Origin: Sphingomonas sp. IW22
Lineage (GTDB): Bacteria; Pseudomonadota; Alphaproteobacteria; Sphingomonadales; Sphingomonadaceae
Length of the DNA: 64,000 nucleotides
Direction of reading: 5' to 3'
Assembly: GCF_041321155.1 (NCBI RefSeq)
Contig: NZ_JBGGWB010000001.1
Coordinates: forward strand, 2,295,649-2,359,648
Below are positions 26,530 through 36,890 of the stretch, one piece after another (position 1 is the first letter of the stretch; each line of letters opens with the position of its first letter). Under the pieces are notes generated by a model. It searched no databases. It was not told the DNA's origin and saw only the letters and a list, made by a program, of their open reading frames with translations. A program made the position numbers and the translations under genes.

Positions 26530-29217
26530 ATGACCGACATCGAACGCAGCGGGTCCGTGAGCGACAAGGACGCGCGCGAACTGGTCCTCATCACCGGTGC
26601 GAGCGGTTTTATAGCCGCCGCGCTGATCGCTAGGCTTGGCGAACGCTACACGGTTGTCGGCCTCGATCGCGCCGGTCCGCCGGACCCGCCGCCGCCCGCG
26701 GCGGCGATCGACATAGACCTCGGATCGGACGAAGCGGTCCGCGCCGCGCTCGACGAGGTGCGCGCGCGGTTTGGCAATCGCATCGCCTCGGTGATCCACC
26801 TTGCCGCTTATTACGACGTCACGGGCGATCCTAATCCGCTCTATGAGAAGGTCACCGTGCAGGGCACCCGCCGACTGATCGACGGGCTGCAGTCGTTCGA
26901 GGTCGAGCAGTTCGTCTTCGCGAGCACGATGCTGGTCCACAAGCCGACCCCTACTCCGGACGAGCGCATCAGCGAGAAGTCGCCCATCGGCGCGTCTTGG
27001 GCGTATCCGCAGTCCAAAGTCGATACGGAAGCACTGCTGCACGCGCGGCGCGGGAAGATCCCCGTTGTCTTCCTCCGCGCCGCCGGAGTTTATGACGACG
27101 ACGGGCGCTCGGCGTTTCTCGCGCAGCAGATATCGCAGATCTACGAGCACCGCCTGATCTCGCATTTCTATCCCGGCATGCTGTGCGCGGCACAGTCATC
27201 GGTGCACCGCGAGGACTTGGCCGACGCCGTGTTGCGCCTGGTCGATCGGCGGCACGAATTGCCGTCAGAACTGCCGCTGCTCGTCGGCGAACCCGACCCG
27301 CCCGGCTATGCCGAGATCCAGGACATCATCGGGGAGGCGCTCCACGGCGAGGGCTGGAAGACGATCCGCATCCCGCAGCCGCTCGCGAAGGCCGGGATCA
27401 TCCTGCAGAACGAAGCGCTCGGCGGCGACGACTTTATCCAGCCCTGGATGATCGACAGCAGCAACGACCACTATATCCTCGACATCTCGCGCGCACGGTC
27501 GCTGCTCGGGTGGGAACCGAAGCACAGCCTTCGCGACACGCTCCCGGCGATCGTCGCTGCGCTCAAGCGGCATCCGCGGGCCTGGTACCGGAACAACAAG
27601 CTCAACGAGAACCTGGTCGCGTGGGATGAAGAGCCAGAGGCCGAGCTTGCGGGGTCTGGCCACCACCAGCCCGCAGCGGCCGCCGGAACGGGCGGCATAG
27701 ATCACGGCGGGATGGATCACAGCAAAATGGACCACGCGGCGATGGGGCACGGGCCCGGCGCCGCGGTCGCGGCCATGTCGGACCACGGCGGGCACGGCGA
27801 TCACATGGCCTTGATGGACCGCGATGAGCGCCGCGCACGCTGGGCGCTTTACGCCAACATTGGTCTCGGTCTGTGGCTCGCCTCCAGCCCGCTCATCTAT
27901 GACTCCATGACCACGCAGAGCGTCGGCGAAGCCGCGCGTTTCGTAACCGTCGATCGCGGGCTGCCTTCGATCGAATGGCGGGCTAGCGCACTGGCTATCA
28001 GCGATGTCGTCAGCGGGCTCGCCATCGCGCTGTTCGGCGCGCTGTCGCTCGCCCCGCGCACCAAGACATGGGCGCAGTGGGCGGTCGCGTTCGTCGGCAT
28101 CTGGCTGTTCTTCGCCCCGCTGATCTTCTGGAGCCCGAGCGCCGCTCAGTACAACAACAACCTGCTCATCGGCTCGGCCGTGATCGCCCTGTCGGTGCTC
28201 GTGCCGATGATGCCGGGCATGAGCATGGCGGGCATGATGGACCCCAAGAACATCCCGCCTGGCTGGACCTATTCGCCGTCGACCGATGCGCAACGCCTGC
28301 CGATCGTTGCCATGGGCCTGATCGGGCTTCTCACCTCGCGCATCCTGACGGCTTACCAGTTGGGGCACATCGATACCGCTTGGGAGCCTTTTTTCGCTGG
28401 TTCGCTGAGTGATCCTCGCAACGGCACCGAGGAGATAATCACTTCGGGCATGTCGAAGGCGTGGCCGATCCCTGATGGGGGCCTTGGCACGATCAGCTAC
28501 GTGCTCGAGATCCTGATGGCGGTGATGGGCACCCGCGACCGCTGGCGGACGATGCCGTGGATGGTGACCTTCTTCGGCATCCTCGTTATCCCGCTCGGCG
28601 TCATCAGCATCTATTTCATTATCAGCCAGCCGATCGTCATCGGCACGTGGAGCACGCTGGCGCTGATCGCCGCGCTCGCCATGCTCATCATGATCCCGTT
28701 CGCATTGGACGAGGTCATCGCCATGGGCCAGTTCCTCGCCTGGGCAAAGCGCCGCGGCAAGCCGCTGATCCGCACCTTCTTCAAGGGTGACGCGATTGAG
28801 GCGGGGGCCGAGGACGCATCCGACGTGATGGCCTCTCCTTCTGCCTTCTGGGCGGATGCGAAGCGCGGGCTGACGCTGCCGTGGACGCTGGCAGCTAGCA
28901 TCGCGCTCGGCGTCTTCCTCATGCTGACGCGGGTGACCCTGGGCAACGAAGGCGCAATGGCGAACAGCGACCATGTGGTGGGTGCGCTGGTTATCACCGT
29001 CGCGATCATCGCCACCGCCGAGGTCGCCCGCGCCCTGCGCTTTATCAACGTCGCGTTCGGCGCCTGGCTCGTCGCTGCCCCGTTCCTGCTGACAGGGGCC
29101 GGCCCCCTTGGGGCGATCGTGTCGGTGGTCGTGGGAATCGCGCTCATCGGGCTCAGCCTGCCGCGCGGCAAGCGCAGCCCCGAACATTATGCGAGCTGGG
29201 ACAAATACGTAATTTGA
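26530..29217 (+). CDS. NAD-dependent epimerase fused to SPW-repeat multi-TM membrane protein
   Basis: 895 residues from the ATG at 26530 (GAGGGTGG upstream; an in-frame ATG at 26509 is possible). Residues 20-330 are an extended SDR/epimerase: VLITGASGFIAAALIARL (NAD motif) and the catalytic YPQSK near 165. A His/Met-rich linker follows near 395-440 (GGMDHSKMDHAAMGH). The rest has about ten hydrophobic helices with SPW-type features (GLWLASSPLIYD near 465; AFGAWLVAAPFLL near the end). The linker looks metal-binding, and copA/copZ lie next door. A soluble redox/epimerase domain tied to such a membrane part suggests work on a membrane-bound or envelope sugar-type substrate. Function unknown. Confidence 0.75.
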   Translation: MTDIERSGSVSDKDARELVLITGASGFIAAALIARLGERYTVVGLDRAGPPDPPPPAAAIDIDLGSDEAVRAALDEVRARFGNRIASVIHLAAYYDVTGDPNPLYEKVTVQGTRRLIDGLQSFEVEQFVFASTMLVHKPTPTPDERISEKSPIGASWAYPQSKVDTEALLHARRGKIPVVFLRAAGVYDDDGRSAFLAQQISQIYEHRLISHFYPGMLCAAQSSVHREDLADAVLRLVDRRHELPSELPLLVGEPDPPGYAEIQDIIGEALHGEGWKTIRIPQPLAKAGIILQNEALGGDDFIQPWMIDSSNDHYILDISRARSLLGWEPKHSLRDTLPAIVAALKRHPRAWYRNNKLNENLVAWDEEPEAELAGSGHHQPAAAAGTGGIDHGGMDHSKMDHAAMGHGPGAAVAAMSDHGGHGDHMALMDRDERRARWALYANIGLGLWLASSPLIYDSMTTQSVGEAARFVTVDRGLPSIEWRASALAISDVVSGLAIALFGALSLAPRTKTWAQWAVAFVGIWLFFAPLIFWSPSAAQYNNNLLIGSAVIALSVLVPMMPGMSMAGMMDPKNIPPGWTYSPSTDAQRLPIVAMGLIGLLTSRILTAYQLGHIDTAWEPFFAGSLSDPRNGTEEIITSGMSKAWPIPDGGLGTISYVLEILMAVMGTRDRWRTMPWMVTFFGILVIPLGVISIYFIISQPIVIGTWSTLALIAALAMLIMIPFALDEVIAMGQFLAWAKRRGKPLIRTFFKGDAIEAGAEDASDVMASPSAFWADAKRGLTLPWTLAASIALGVFLMLTRVTLGNEGAMANSDHVVGALVITVAIIATAEVARALRFINVAFGAWLVAAPFLLTGAGPLGAIVSVVVGIALIGLSLPRGKRSPEHYASWDKYVI

Positions 29218-29379
29218 GGCCTTACTCGCCTCCAGAGAGGAGGGGCACAGCATGGCGCAGTCCAGGTACCGAGTTCTATCCGGGCGGTCATTCAGGCGGT
29301 TATATGGCCGTCGATTATGGCGGTGCGGTTGCCGATGGCCGGGTCAAGAGCGGCCGAGTATGCCGAGATGAACGAGTTC

Positions 29380-29798
29380 GCGTGAAGCTGCTCCAGGCCG
29401 CAGGCGTCGGCGTGAAGTTCGCGATCCATCCGGTTGCGGGGCGCATGCCCGGTCACATGAACGTGCTGCTCGCCGAAGCCGGCGTGCCCTATGACATCAT
29501 CTTCGATATGGAAGATATCAACGCCGAGTTTGCCAACACCGATGTCGCGCTGGTCATCGGGGCCAACGATGTCGTCAACCCGGCGGCACGCACCGACAAA
29601 TCCTCGCCGATCTACGGCATGCCCATCCTCGATGCCGACCAGGCCCACCAGGTCTATGTCGTCAAGCGCGGTCAGGGCAAAGGTTATTCCGGCGTCGAGA
29701 ACCTGCTCTTCTTCAACGAGAATTGCAGCATGGTCTATGGGGATGCCCAGGCGGTGCTGACGCAGATGGTGCAGGCCGTGAAGGATCTCGGCGCGTGA
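29380..29798 (+). pseudogene. pntB: NAD(P) transhydrogenase beta subunit remnant (domain III)
   Basis: About 138 codons: VGVKFAIHPVAGRMPGHMNVLLAEAGVPYD, DVALVIGANDVVNPAARTD, SPIYGMPILDADQAHQVYVVKRG and GVENLLFFNENC. This is the NADP-binding domain III of PntB, whose full length is about 460 residues. The membrane domain is absent. Just upstream the phase is disturbed (AAEYAEMNEFA in another frame, then a stop), so the start seems to be scrambled. It could still make a soluble NADP-binding domain, but a remnant is more likely. It lies in front of the aldehyde dehydrogenase gene. Confidence 0.75.
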
Positions 29799-29845
29799 CC
29801 GTACCCCTTACCCCCGAAATCTGATTCACCACAGGAGAATGGACA

Positions 29846-31237
29846 ATGACCTACGCGACCATCAATCCCTATACCGGAGACACTGTTGCGACCTTTCCCG
29901 ACGCAACGGACGAGGAGGTGAAGACCGCGCTGGACAAAGCAGACGCGGCTTTCCTCAGTTGGCGCGAAACCTCCTTCGCCGAGCGCGGCCGTATCCTGCA
30001 GAATGCCGCAGACATCCTGCGCCGGGACAGCGATGCTTTTGCCCGCCTGCTGACGCTGGAAATGGGTAAGCTGGTCGCCGAAGCGAAGGCCGAGGTGGAA
30101 CTCTCCGCCAAGATCTTCGAATATTATGTTCGGCATGCGGAAGACCTGCTGAAGCCGGAGAAGCTGCCGGTGCTCGATCCCGCCGAAGGCGAGGCGATGC
30201 TGGTGCACGAGCCGCTCGGCGTCCTCCTGGCGATCGAGCCATGGAATTTCCCTTATTATCAGATTGCCCGCATTCTCGCGCCGCAACTCTCGGCCGGCAA
30301 CACGCTGATCCTCAAGCACGCCTCGAACGTTCCGCAGAGCGCCGCGGCGTTCGAGAGACTGATGAACGAAGCGGGTCTGCCGGAAGGCGCGTTCCAGAAT
30401 CTCTATGCAACGCGCGATCAGATCAACCTCATCATCAACGATCCGCGCGTTCATGGCGTGGCGTTGACTGGCTCGGAAGCTGCCGGCGCGGTGGTTGCAT
30501 CCGAGGCCGGCAAGGCGCTCAAGAAGTCGACCATGGAACTGGGCGGCGCCGACGCCTTTGTCGTGCTCGCCGATGCCGACATGGACAAGACGATCGACTG
30601 GGCCGTCTTCGGCCGGCACTGGAACGGTGGCCAGGTCTGTGTTTCGTCCAAGCGCATGATCGTCGTCGATGAAGTCTACGACACCTTCCTCGACGGTTAT
30701 CGCAAGGGCGTAGCCAAGCTCGTCATGGGCGACCCCTCCGACCCCGGCACCACTCTCGCGCCGCTCTCCTCGCAAAAGGCGGCCGACGACATCAAGGAAC
30801 AGATCCGCAAGGCCGTCGAACTGGGCGCCAAGGCTGAGGAAGTCGGTCCTACAGTGCCGAACAAGGGGGCTTTCGTGCAGCCAACTTTTCTGACCGACCT
30901 CGATGAGGGCAATCCGGCCCGTTATTGGGAATTCTTCGGTCCGGTATCGATGCTGTTCCGTGCGAAGGATGAGGACGATGCCGTGCGCATCGCCAACGAC
31001 TCGCCCTTTGGCCTGGGCGGCTCCGTCTTCACCTCCGATCCTGTCCACGGCGCCGAAGTGGCGAAGCGGATTTCCACCGGCATGGTCTTCGTCAATCACC
31101 CGACTAAGGTGGAGGCCGACCTGCCGTTCGGCGGCATCCGTCGCTCGGGCTATGGCCGCGAACTGCTGGGCCTCGGCCTCAAGGAGTTCGTCAATCACAA
31201 GCTGATCGATGTCGTCGATATCGACGCGCATTTCTGA
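29846..31237 (+). CDS. NAD(P)-dependent aldehyde dehydrogenase, succinate-semialdehyde type
   Basis: 463 residues, start behind AGGAGAATGG. ALDH features: IEPWNFPYYQIARILAP near 132 (family PWNFP), MELGGADAFVV near 230 with the general-base Glu, and NGGQVCVSSKR near 262 with the catalytic Cys. The C-terminal PFGGIRRSGYGRELL is also typical. The closest group is the short GabD/Sad-like succinate-semialdehyde dehydrogenases; other aldehydes are possible. It is followed 15 bp later by an alcohol dehydrogenase gene, so the pair interconverts an alcohol, an aldehyde and an acid with NAD(P)H balance. Confidence 0.88.
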   Translation: MTYATINPYTGDTVATFPDATDEEVKTALDKADAAFLSWRETSFAERGRILQNAADILRRDSDAFARLLTLEMGKLVAEAKAEVELSAKIFEYYVRHAEDLLKPEKLPVLDPAEGEAMLVHEPLGVLLAIEPWNFPYYQIARILAPQLSAGNTLILKHASNVPQSAAAFERLMNEAGLPEGAFQNLYATRDQINLIINDPRVHGVALTGSEAAGAVVASEAGKALKKSTMELGGADAFVVLADADMDKTIDWAVFGRHWNGGQVCVSSKRMIVVDEVYDTFLDGYRKGVAKLVMGDPSDPGTTLAPLSSQKAADDIKEQIRKAVELGAKAEEVGPTVPNKGAFVQPTFLTDLDEGNPARYWEFFGPVSMLFRAKDEDDAVRIANDSPFGLGGSVFTSDPVHGAEVAKRISTGMVFVNHPTKVEADLPFGGIRRSGYGRELLGLGLKEFVNHKLIDVVDIDAHF

Positions 31238-31252
31238 GAGAGGAACATCGCC

Positions 31253-33239
<1,987 letters not shown>

Positions 33240-33251
33240 GGCAGAGGTTCG

Positions 33252-33281
33252 AAGACGATCCTGTTTCGGCAGGCTCGTCTT
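33252..33281 (+). terminator. terminator-like hairpin after budC
   Basis: AAGACGA-T-CCTG and CAGG-C-TCGTCTT pair over 11 bp with one mismatch around a 6-nt loop, 12 bp after the budC stop. The following T-run is poor (CTTGG), so it may be only partly effective. Confidence 0.5.
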
Positions 33282-33312
33282 GGTGCAGCTGTCAGATGCT
33301 GGGAGGCATGCG

Positions 33313-33399
33313 ATGCATGCAATGGTCCTGAATGCGGTCGGTCAGCCGCTCGTGTGGACCGAACTTCCGGATAGAAGGCGTCACCTCAAGGTTTGTGCG
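33313..33399 (+). pseudogene. zinc alcohol dehydrogenase, N-terminal scrap
   Basis: MHAMVLNAVGQPLVWTELPD matches the N-terminus of a YjgB/AdhA-type zinc alcohol dehydrogenase, then after a gap LKVCA, where the domain would continue with CGVCRTD. The rest of the gene is missing and replaced by the tail of the DUF2231-like gene. Different from the AdhP sequence at 31253. Confidence 0.6.
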
Positions 33400-33407
33400 C
33401 CAGACAA

Positions 33408-33467
33408 CTACAAGGGTTCCTGGGGCGCGCCTTCATGCATGGCGGCCTCAACCATCTGGCATTTTGA
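33408..33467 (+). pseudogene. C-terminal tail of a DUF2231-like membrane protein
   Basis: LQGFLGRAFMHGGLNHLAF followed by a stop is nearly identical to the end of the truncated gene at 22065-22337 (VQGFRGGTFMHGGLNHLAF). As there, a SnoaL-like gene follows within about 15 bp. It is a second, even more reduced copy of the pair. Confidence 0.7.
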
Positions 33468-33477
33468 AGGGGGAAAC

Positions 33478-33948
33478 ATGATTTTGGCGTTTAGGGTGGC
33501 AATGGCCACAGCACTGGCGATGCCGATCGCGGTCGCCGCCCAGCCTGCATCGCGCTTCGCGGATACGAAGGCCGTGGAGGCAGTACTGTCGCAGTACAAG
33601 GCGGCGATTGAAAAGCTCGATGCGAAAGGAACAGAGCGACTCTTCGCGGCCGACTCCCAGATATTCGAAACGGGTGGCTCGGAGGGAACCTACGCGACAT
33701 ACCTCGCCCATCATCTTGGGCCAGAGCTGGCAGCCTTCAAGTCGTTTACATTTTCCGACTACAAGGTGAAGGTTCGCTTTGAGGGTCCGGTCGCACTTGC
33801 CACCGAGACCTACCGCTATCGGATCGAGCCGAAGAACGGGGCTGTTGCCGAACGTATTGGCGTCGCAACCAGCGTCTTAACGCGCTCGGGGAGCAGCTGG
33901 AAGATCATCAGCATGCACAGTAGCGCTCGCAAGCCGAAAGGCTCCTGA
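33478..33948 (+). CDS. SnoaL/DUF4440-like secreted protein
   Basis: 156 residues with GGGGGAAAC upstream of the ATG. N-terminal signal peptide (MATALAMPIAVAAQ, cleavage near residue 21). The mature part, AVLSQYKAAIEKLDAKGTERLF, then VRFEGPVALATETYRYRIE and WKIISMHSSARKPKGS, fits the cone-shaped NTF2/SnoaL fold of DUF4440-type nuclear-transport-factor-like proteins. No catalytic function can be assigned. It is the intact paralogue of the frameshifted gene at 22354-22823. Confidence 0.75.
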   Translation: MILAFRVAMATALAMPIAVAAQPASRFADTKAVEAVLSQYKAAIEKLDAKGTERLFAADSQIFETGGSEGTYATYLAHHLGPELAAFKSFTFSDYKVKVRFEGPVALATETYRYRIEPKNGAVAERIGVATSVLTRSGSSWKIISMHSSARKPKGS

Positions 33949-34003
33949 TCGGTCAAGATCACATTGCGCCCGGACCCAGCTTCAGGGGTCGGCAATATGG
34001 CCG

Positions 34004-34204
34004 CTACTGCTTCTTCGCTGGATTCGGCGTAGCCGACTGCGGTGTCGCATTTGTAGAATTCGTCGGGTGATCGTGCTCCGGTATGCCAGCATAATGGTTC
34101 ATCTGATCCTCGGAGATGTCCGACGTTTCCTCGCTGCTGCCACAAGCCGTTACGGCCAGAGGTAACAGAAACATGGCTGTGATAATCGCCCTCGATCTTC
34201 TCAT
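34004..34204 (-). CDS. small lipoprotein
   Basis: 66 residues: basic start MRRSRAI, hydrophobic core TAMFLLPLA and the lipobox VTAC with the lipidated Cys near residue 21. The mature part is short, acidic then Pro/Asn/Thr-rich (DISEDQMNHYAGIPEHDHP), and ends PAKKQ. No family recognised. The IS21 left end begins about 40 bp upstream of its start, so its original promoter may have been displaced. Confidence 0.65.
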   Translation of the reverse strand: MRRSRAIITAMFLLPLAVTACGSSEETSDISEDQMNHYAGIPEHDHPTNSTNATPQSATPNPAKKQ

Positions 34205-34378
34205 AACAGAATACCCTTCGATGCCGATCTGAACCCATCATAGCGGATTCCGGAGTGATCGCGCGCACTATTCCGATTTGATGGCGCGCAGTATTCCGAG
34301 GCGATCGCGCGCAGTTTGGGGTGACGTGAGGCCTGATCGTTGGGACCAGTTTCCTGGCTAAGCAGCCAGGAGGATTGG

Positions 34379-35926
34379 ATGCCGACGAGGAGGGTTGTGA
34401 TGCGCCACGTGCGCGAGATTCTGAGACTGAGCCTGGATGCGAGGCTCTCGACGCGGTCGGTAGCCAAGCTCGTCGGCGCGAGTCCGACGAGCGTGCGTGA
34501 TACGCTGAAGCGGTTTGAGCGGTCGGAGCTTTGCTGGCCGGTGCCGGGCGAGATGAGTGACGCGGATTTGGAGGAGCACCTCTATGGCGTGTCTGGCGTA
34601 AAGCCGGGGCGCCGTAGGCTGGCAGAGCCGGACTGGTCGGTGGTGGCGCGCGAGCTAAAGCGCAAGCACGTGACGCTGCAGGTGCTCTGGGAGGAGTATC
34701 ACGCCGAGCATCCTGACGGCTACCGCTACAGCCGGTTCTGCGATCTGTTTCGCCGCTGGGAAGGTCGCTTGCCCCTGGTCATGCGCCAGAGCCATGTGGG
34801 CGGCGAGAGGCTGTTCCTCGACTACGCCGGCGACACGGTGCCGGTCGTGATCAACCGGCGGACTGGCGAAATCCGCGGTGCCCATATCTTCGTCGCGGTG
34901 ATGGGCGGCTCCAGTCTTTCGTTTGCGCTGGCGACGTGGACCGAGCAGTTTCCCGACTGGATCGAGGGCAACAATGCCGCCCTGGCTTTCTTTGGCGGCG
35001 TGCCGCAGCTGCTCGTTCCCGACAACGCGAAAGTGGCAGTGATCAAGGCGTGCCACTTCGATCCCCAGATCAACCGCAGCTACACCGACATGGCGCGTCA
35101 TTACGGCACGGCCGTCCTGCCAGCGCGACCGCGCAAGCCGCGCGACAAGGCCAAAGTGGAAGCGTGCGTCGGGATTGTCGAGCGCTGGCTGCTGGGCAGA
35201 ATGCGCAACCGGATCTTCTACAGCCTTGCCGAGGTCAACGCCGCGATCGCCGAGTGCATGGCCGATCTCAACGACCGACGAGTGCTGCGTCAGTTTGGCA
35301 AGACGCGCCGACAGCTGTTCGAAGAGATCGACGTCCCCAATCTCAAGCCATTGCCGTCAGAGCCTTGGATCCACGCTGAATGGCGGCGTTGCCGCGTCGG
35401 GCTCGATTACCACGTTGCGATCGAGCGGCATCATTACTCGGTGCCACATCGCTTCGCCCGCCGCGAAGTTGAAGCCAGGTTCACCGCCCGTACGGTCGAG
35501 ATCTTCCTGAATGGCGAGCGCATTGCTGTGCACATGCGCGGCAGCGGCAATGGCCGGCACACCACTGTGCCGGAGCATATGCCTTCCAGCCATCGTCGCT
35601 ATGGCGAGTGGACACCGGCAAAGATCCGCCAAGAGGCACAGCGGATCGGGCCGATGCTGTCCCTGCTGGTCGAGAAGGTCATCGAGGCAAAGCCCCATCC
35701 CGAGCAGGGCTACCGCTCGTGCCTGGGCATCATTGGGCTCGAGAAGCGCTTTGGCGCCGAGCGCCTGGAGGCCGCAGCGCTACGTGCCCTGGAGATCCAG
35801 GCCCGCAATTATCCTTCGATCAAGTCGATCCTCGAGAAGGGCCTGGACCAGGTGCCTGTCCCCCAATCCCCCGAGCAAGAGCCGATCATCCACTCCAACA
35901 TCCGCGGCTCGAGCTACTACAACTGA
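34379..35926 (+). CDS. istA: IS21-family transposase IstA
   Basis: 515 residues from the ATG at 34379 behind AGGAGG. An N-terminal helix-turn-helix (RLSTRSVAKLVGASPTSVRDTL, about 17-38) is followed by the DDE integrase core: FLDYAGDTVPVV near 145 (first Asp), LVPDNAKVAV near 205 (second Asp) and the Glu in KAKVEACVGIVERWL-type context near 260. The C-terminal part is basic and beta-rich. It cuts and joins DNA together with IstB. The frame is intact. Confidence 0.93.
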   Translation: MPTRRVVMRHVREILRLSLDARLSTRSVAKLVGASPTSVRDTLKRFERSELCWPVPGEMSDADLEEHLYGVSGVKPGRRRLAEPDWSVVARELKRKHVTLQVLWEEYHAEHPDGYRYSRFCDLFRRWEGRLPLVMRQSHVGGERLFLDYAGDTVPVVINRRTGEIRGAHIFVAVMGGSSLSFALATWTEQFPDWIEGNNAALAFFGGVPQLLVPDNAKVAVIKACHFDPQINRSYTDMARHYGTAVLPARPRKPRDKAKVEACVGIVERWLLGRMRNRIFYSLAEVNAAIAECMADLNDRRVLRQFGKTRRQLFEEIDVPNLKPLPSEPWIHAEWRRCRVGLDYHVAIERHHYSVPHRFARREVEARFTARTVEIFLNGERIAVHMRGSGNGRHTTVPEHMPSSHRRYGEWTPAKIRQEAQRIGPMLSLLVEKVIEAKPHPEQGYRSCLGIIGLEKRFGAERLEAAALRALEIQARNYPSIKSILEKGLDQVPVPQSPEQEPIIHSNIRGSSYYN

Positions 35927-35936
35927 AGGAGCATCA

Positions 35937-36677
35937 ATGCTGAAGCACCCCACACTCGACCTGCTGAGCCAGCTTGGCCTGGACGGCATGGCCAAGGCCT
36001 TTACCGACCTGGCAGCCAACGACGAGGCCACCAACCTAAGCCACGCCGAATGGTTGGCGTTGCTCCTCGATCATGAGGCGACATACCGGAACGATCGGCG
36101 CCTGCTCCTGCGTCTGCGGCACGCCAAGCTGCGCCACCGCGCCGTCCCTGAGGACATCGACCACCGGGCTCCTCGTGGTCTTGACCGCCGGCTGCTCGAC
36201 ATGCTGCTCAAAGGCGACTGGATCGCCCGTCACGAAAACTGCGCCATCATTGGTCCAACCGGCATCGGCAAAAGCTGGCTTGCATGCGCGATCGGTCACA
36301 AGGCATGCCGCGACAACCGTTCGGTCCTCTACACGCGCCTGCCGCGGCTCATCGACGAACTGACGGTGGCCAAAGGTGATGGCCGTATTGCCGCCCGCAT
36401 GAAGAGCCTCGCGAGGGTCGAGCTACTCATCTTGGACGACTGGGGCCTTCAGCCGCTCGACGGGAACGCCCGACACCATCTGCTTGAGATCCTGGAAGAC
36501 CGCTACGGCCAACGCTCCACGCTCGTCACCAGTCAGCTCCCGGTGGCCCGCTGGCATCAGACGATTAATGATCCAACCTATGCCGACGCGATCCTGGATC
36601 GCCTCGTGCACAACGCTCACCGCCTCGAGCTCGAAGGCGAGTCCATGCGCCGGCCAGCAACACCATCCGCCGCTTGA
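35937..36677 (+). CDS. istB: IS21-family helper ATPase IstB
   Basis: 246 residues from the ATG at 35937, 10 bp after istA, with GGAG upstream. AAA+ motifs: Walker A IGPTGIGKSWLACAIG near 105, Walker B VELLILDDWGLQPL near 165, then sensor-like TLVTSQLPV near 200. It selects the target and activates IstA. The frame is complete, so the element could be active. Confidence 0.94.
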   Translation: MLKHPTLDLLSQLGLDGMAKAFTDLAANDEATNLSHAEWLALLLDHEATYRNDRRLLLRLRHAKLRHRAVPEDIDHRAPRGLDRRLLDMLLKGDWIARHENCAIIGPTGIGKSWLACAIGHKACRDNRSVLYTRLPRLIDELTVAKGDGRIAARMKSLARVELLILDDWGLQPLDGNARHHLLEILEDRYGQRSTLVTSQLPVARWHQTINDPTYADAILDRLVHNAHRLELEGESMRRPATPSAA

Positions 36678-36890
36678 CCAAGCCAACAACATAGGTGACA
36701 TCGACAACCAACGATCAGCCGCTTCAACTGCGCGCGATCAAATCGGAACGCTGCGCGGCATCAGATTGGAATGCCTGCGCGCGATCGTCGGAATCAGCAC
36801 GCAGTCTGACGATAGCGGTCCTAGTCGTCATTGCGGCTGGTTTTTCGTACTTGGCTGGCGCGTCTTTTGGACTGTGGTGACCGTTGCAGG
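36678..36890. other. IS21 right end and traG downstream spacer
   Basis: The first 125 bp are IS21 terminal repeats. The rest up to the traG stop is short spacer with a 9-bp perfect hairpin (GTGGTGACC/GGTCACCAC, 36874-36897) that overlaps the traG stop codon; no T-run follows on the minus strand, so it is at most a weak terminator. Confidence 0.5.

Larger units (their letters stand above)
34244..36803 (+). mobile_element. IS21-family insertion sequence (istA-istB)
   Basis: About 2.56 kb; ends are approximate. At the left end three tandem units of the type TTCCG-N3-6-GATCGCGCGCA occur at about 34246-34313. At the right end three units in inverted orientation occur at about 36726-36803. Multiple terminal repeats that bind the transposase are an IS21 feature. 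The element lies between the cargo region and traG. No clear target-site duplication could be recognised by eye. Confidence 0.85.

Noticed and set aside
27265-29253. Open frame of 662 codons on the minus strand
   Set aside because: Antisense to the epimerase/SPW gene; composition (Asp, Arg, His, Gly) is that of a reversed GC-rich gene and no motif is seen.
34237-36820. ATAGCGG on both sides of the IS21 element as a target-site duplication
   Set aside because: The left copy overlaps the probable IS end while the right copy is about 10 bp outside, so they do not frame the element.
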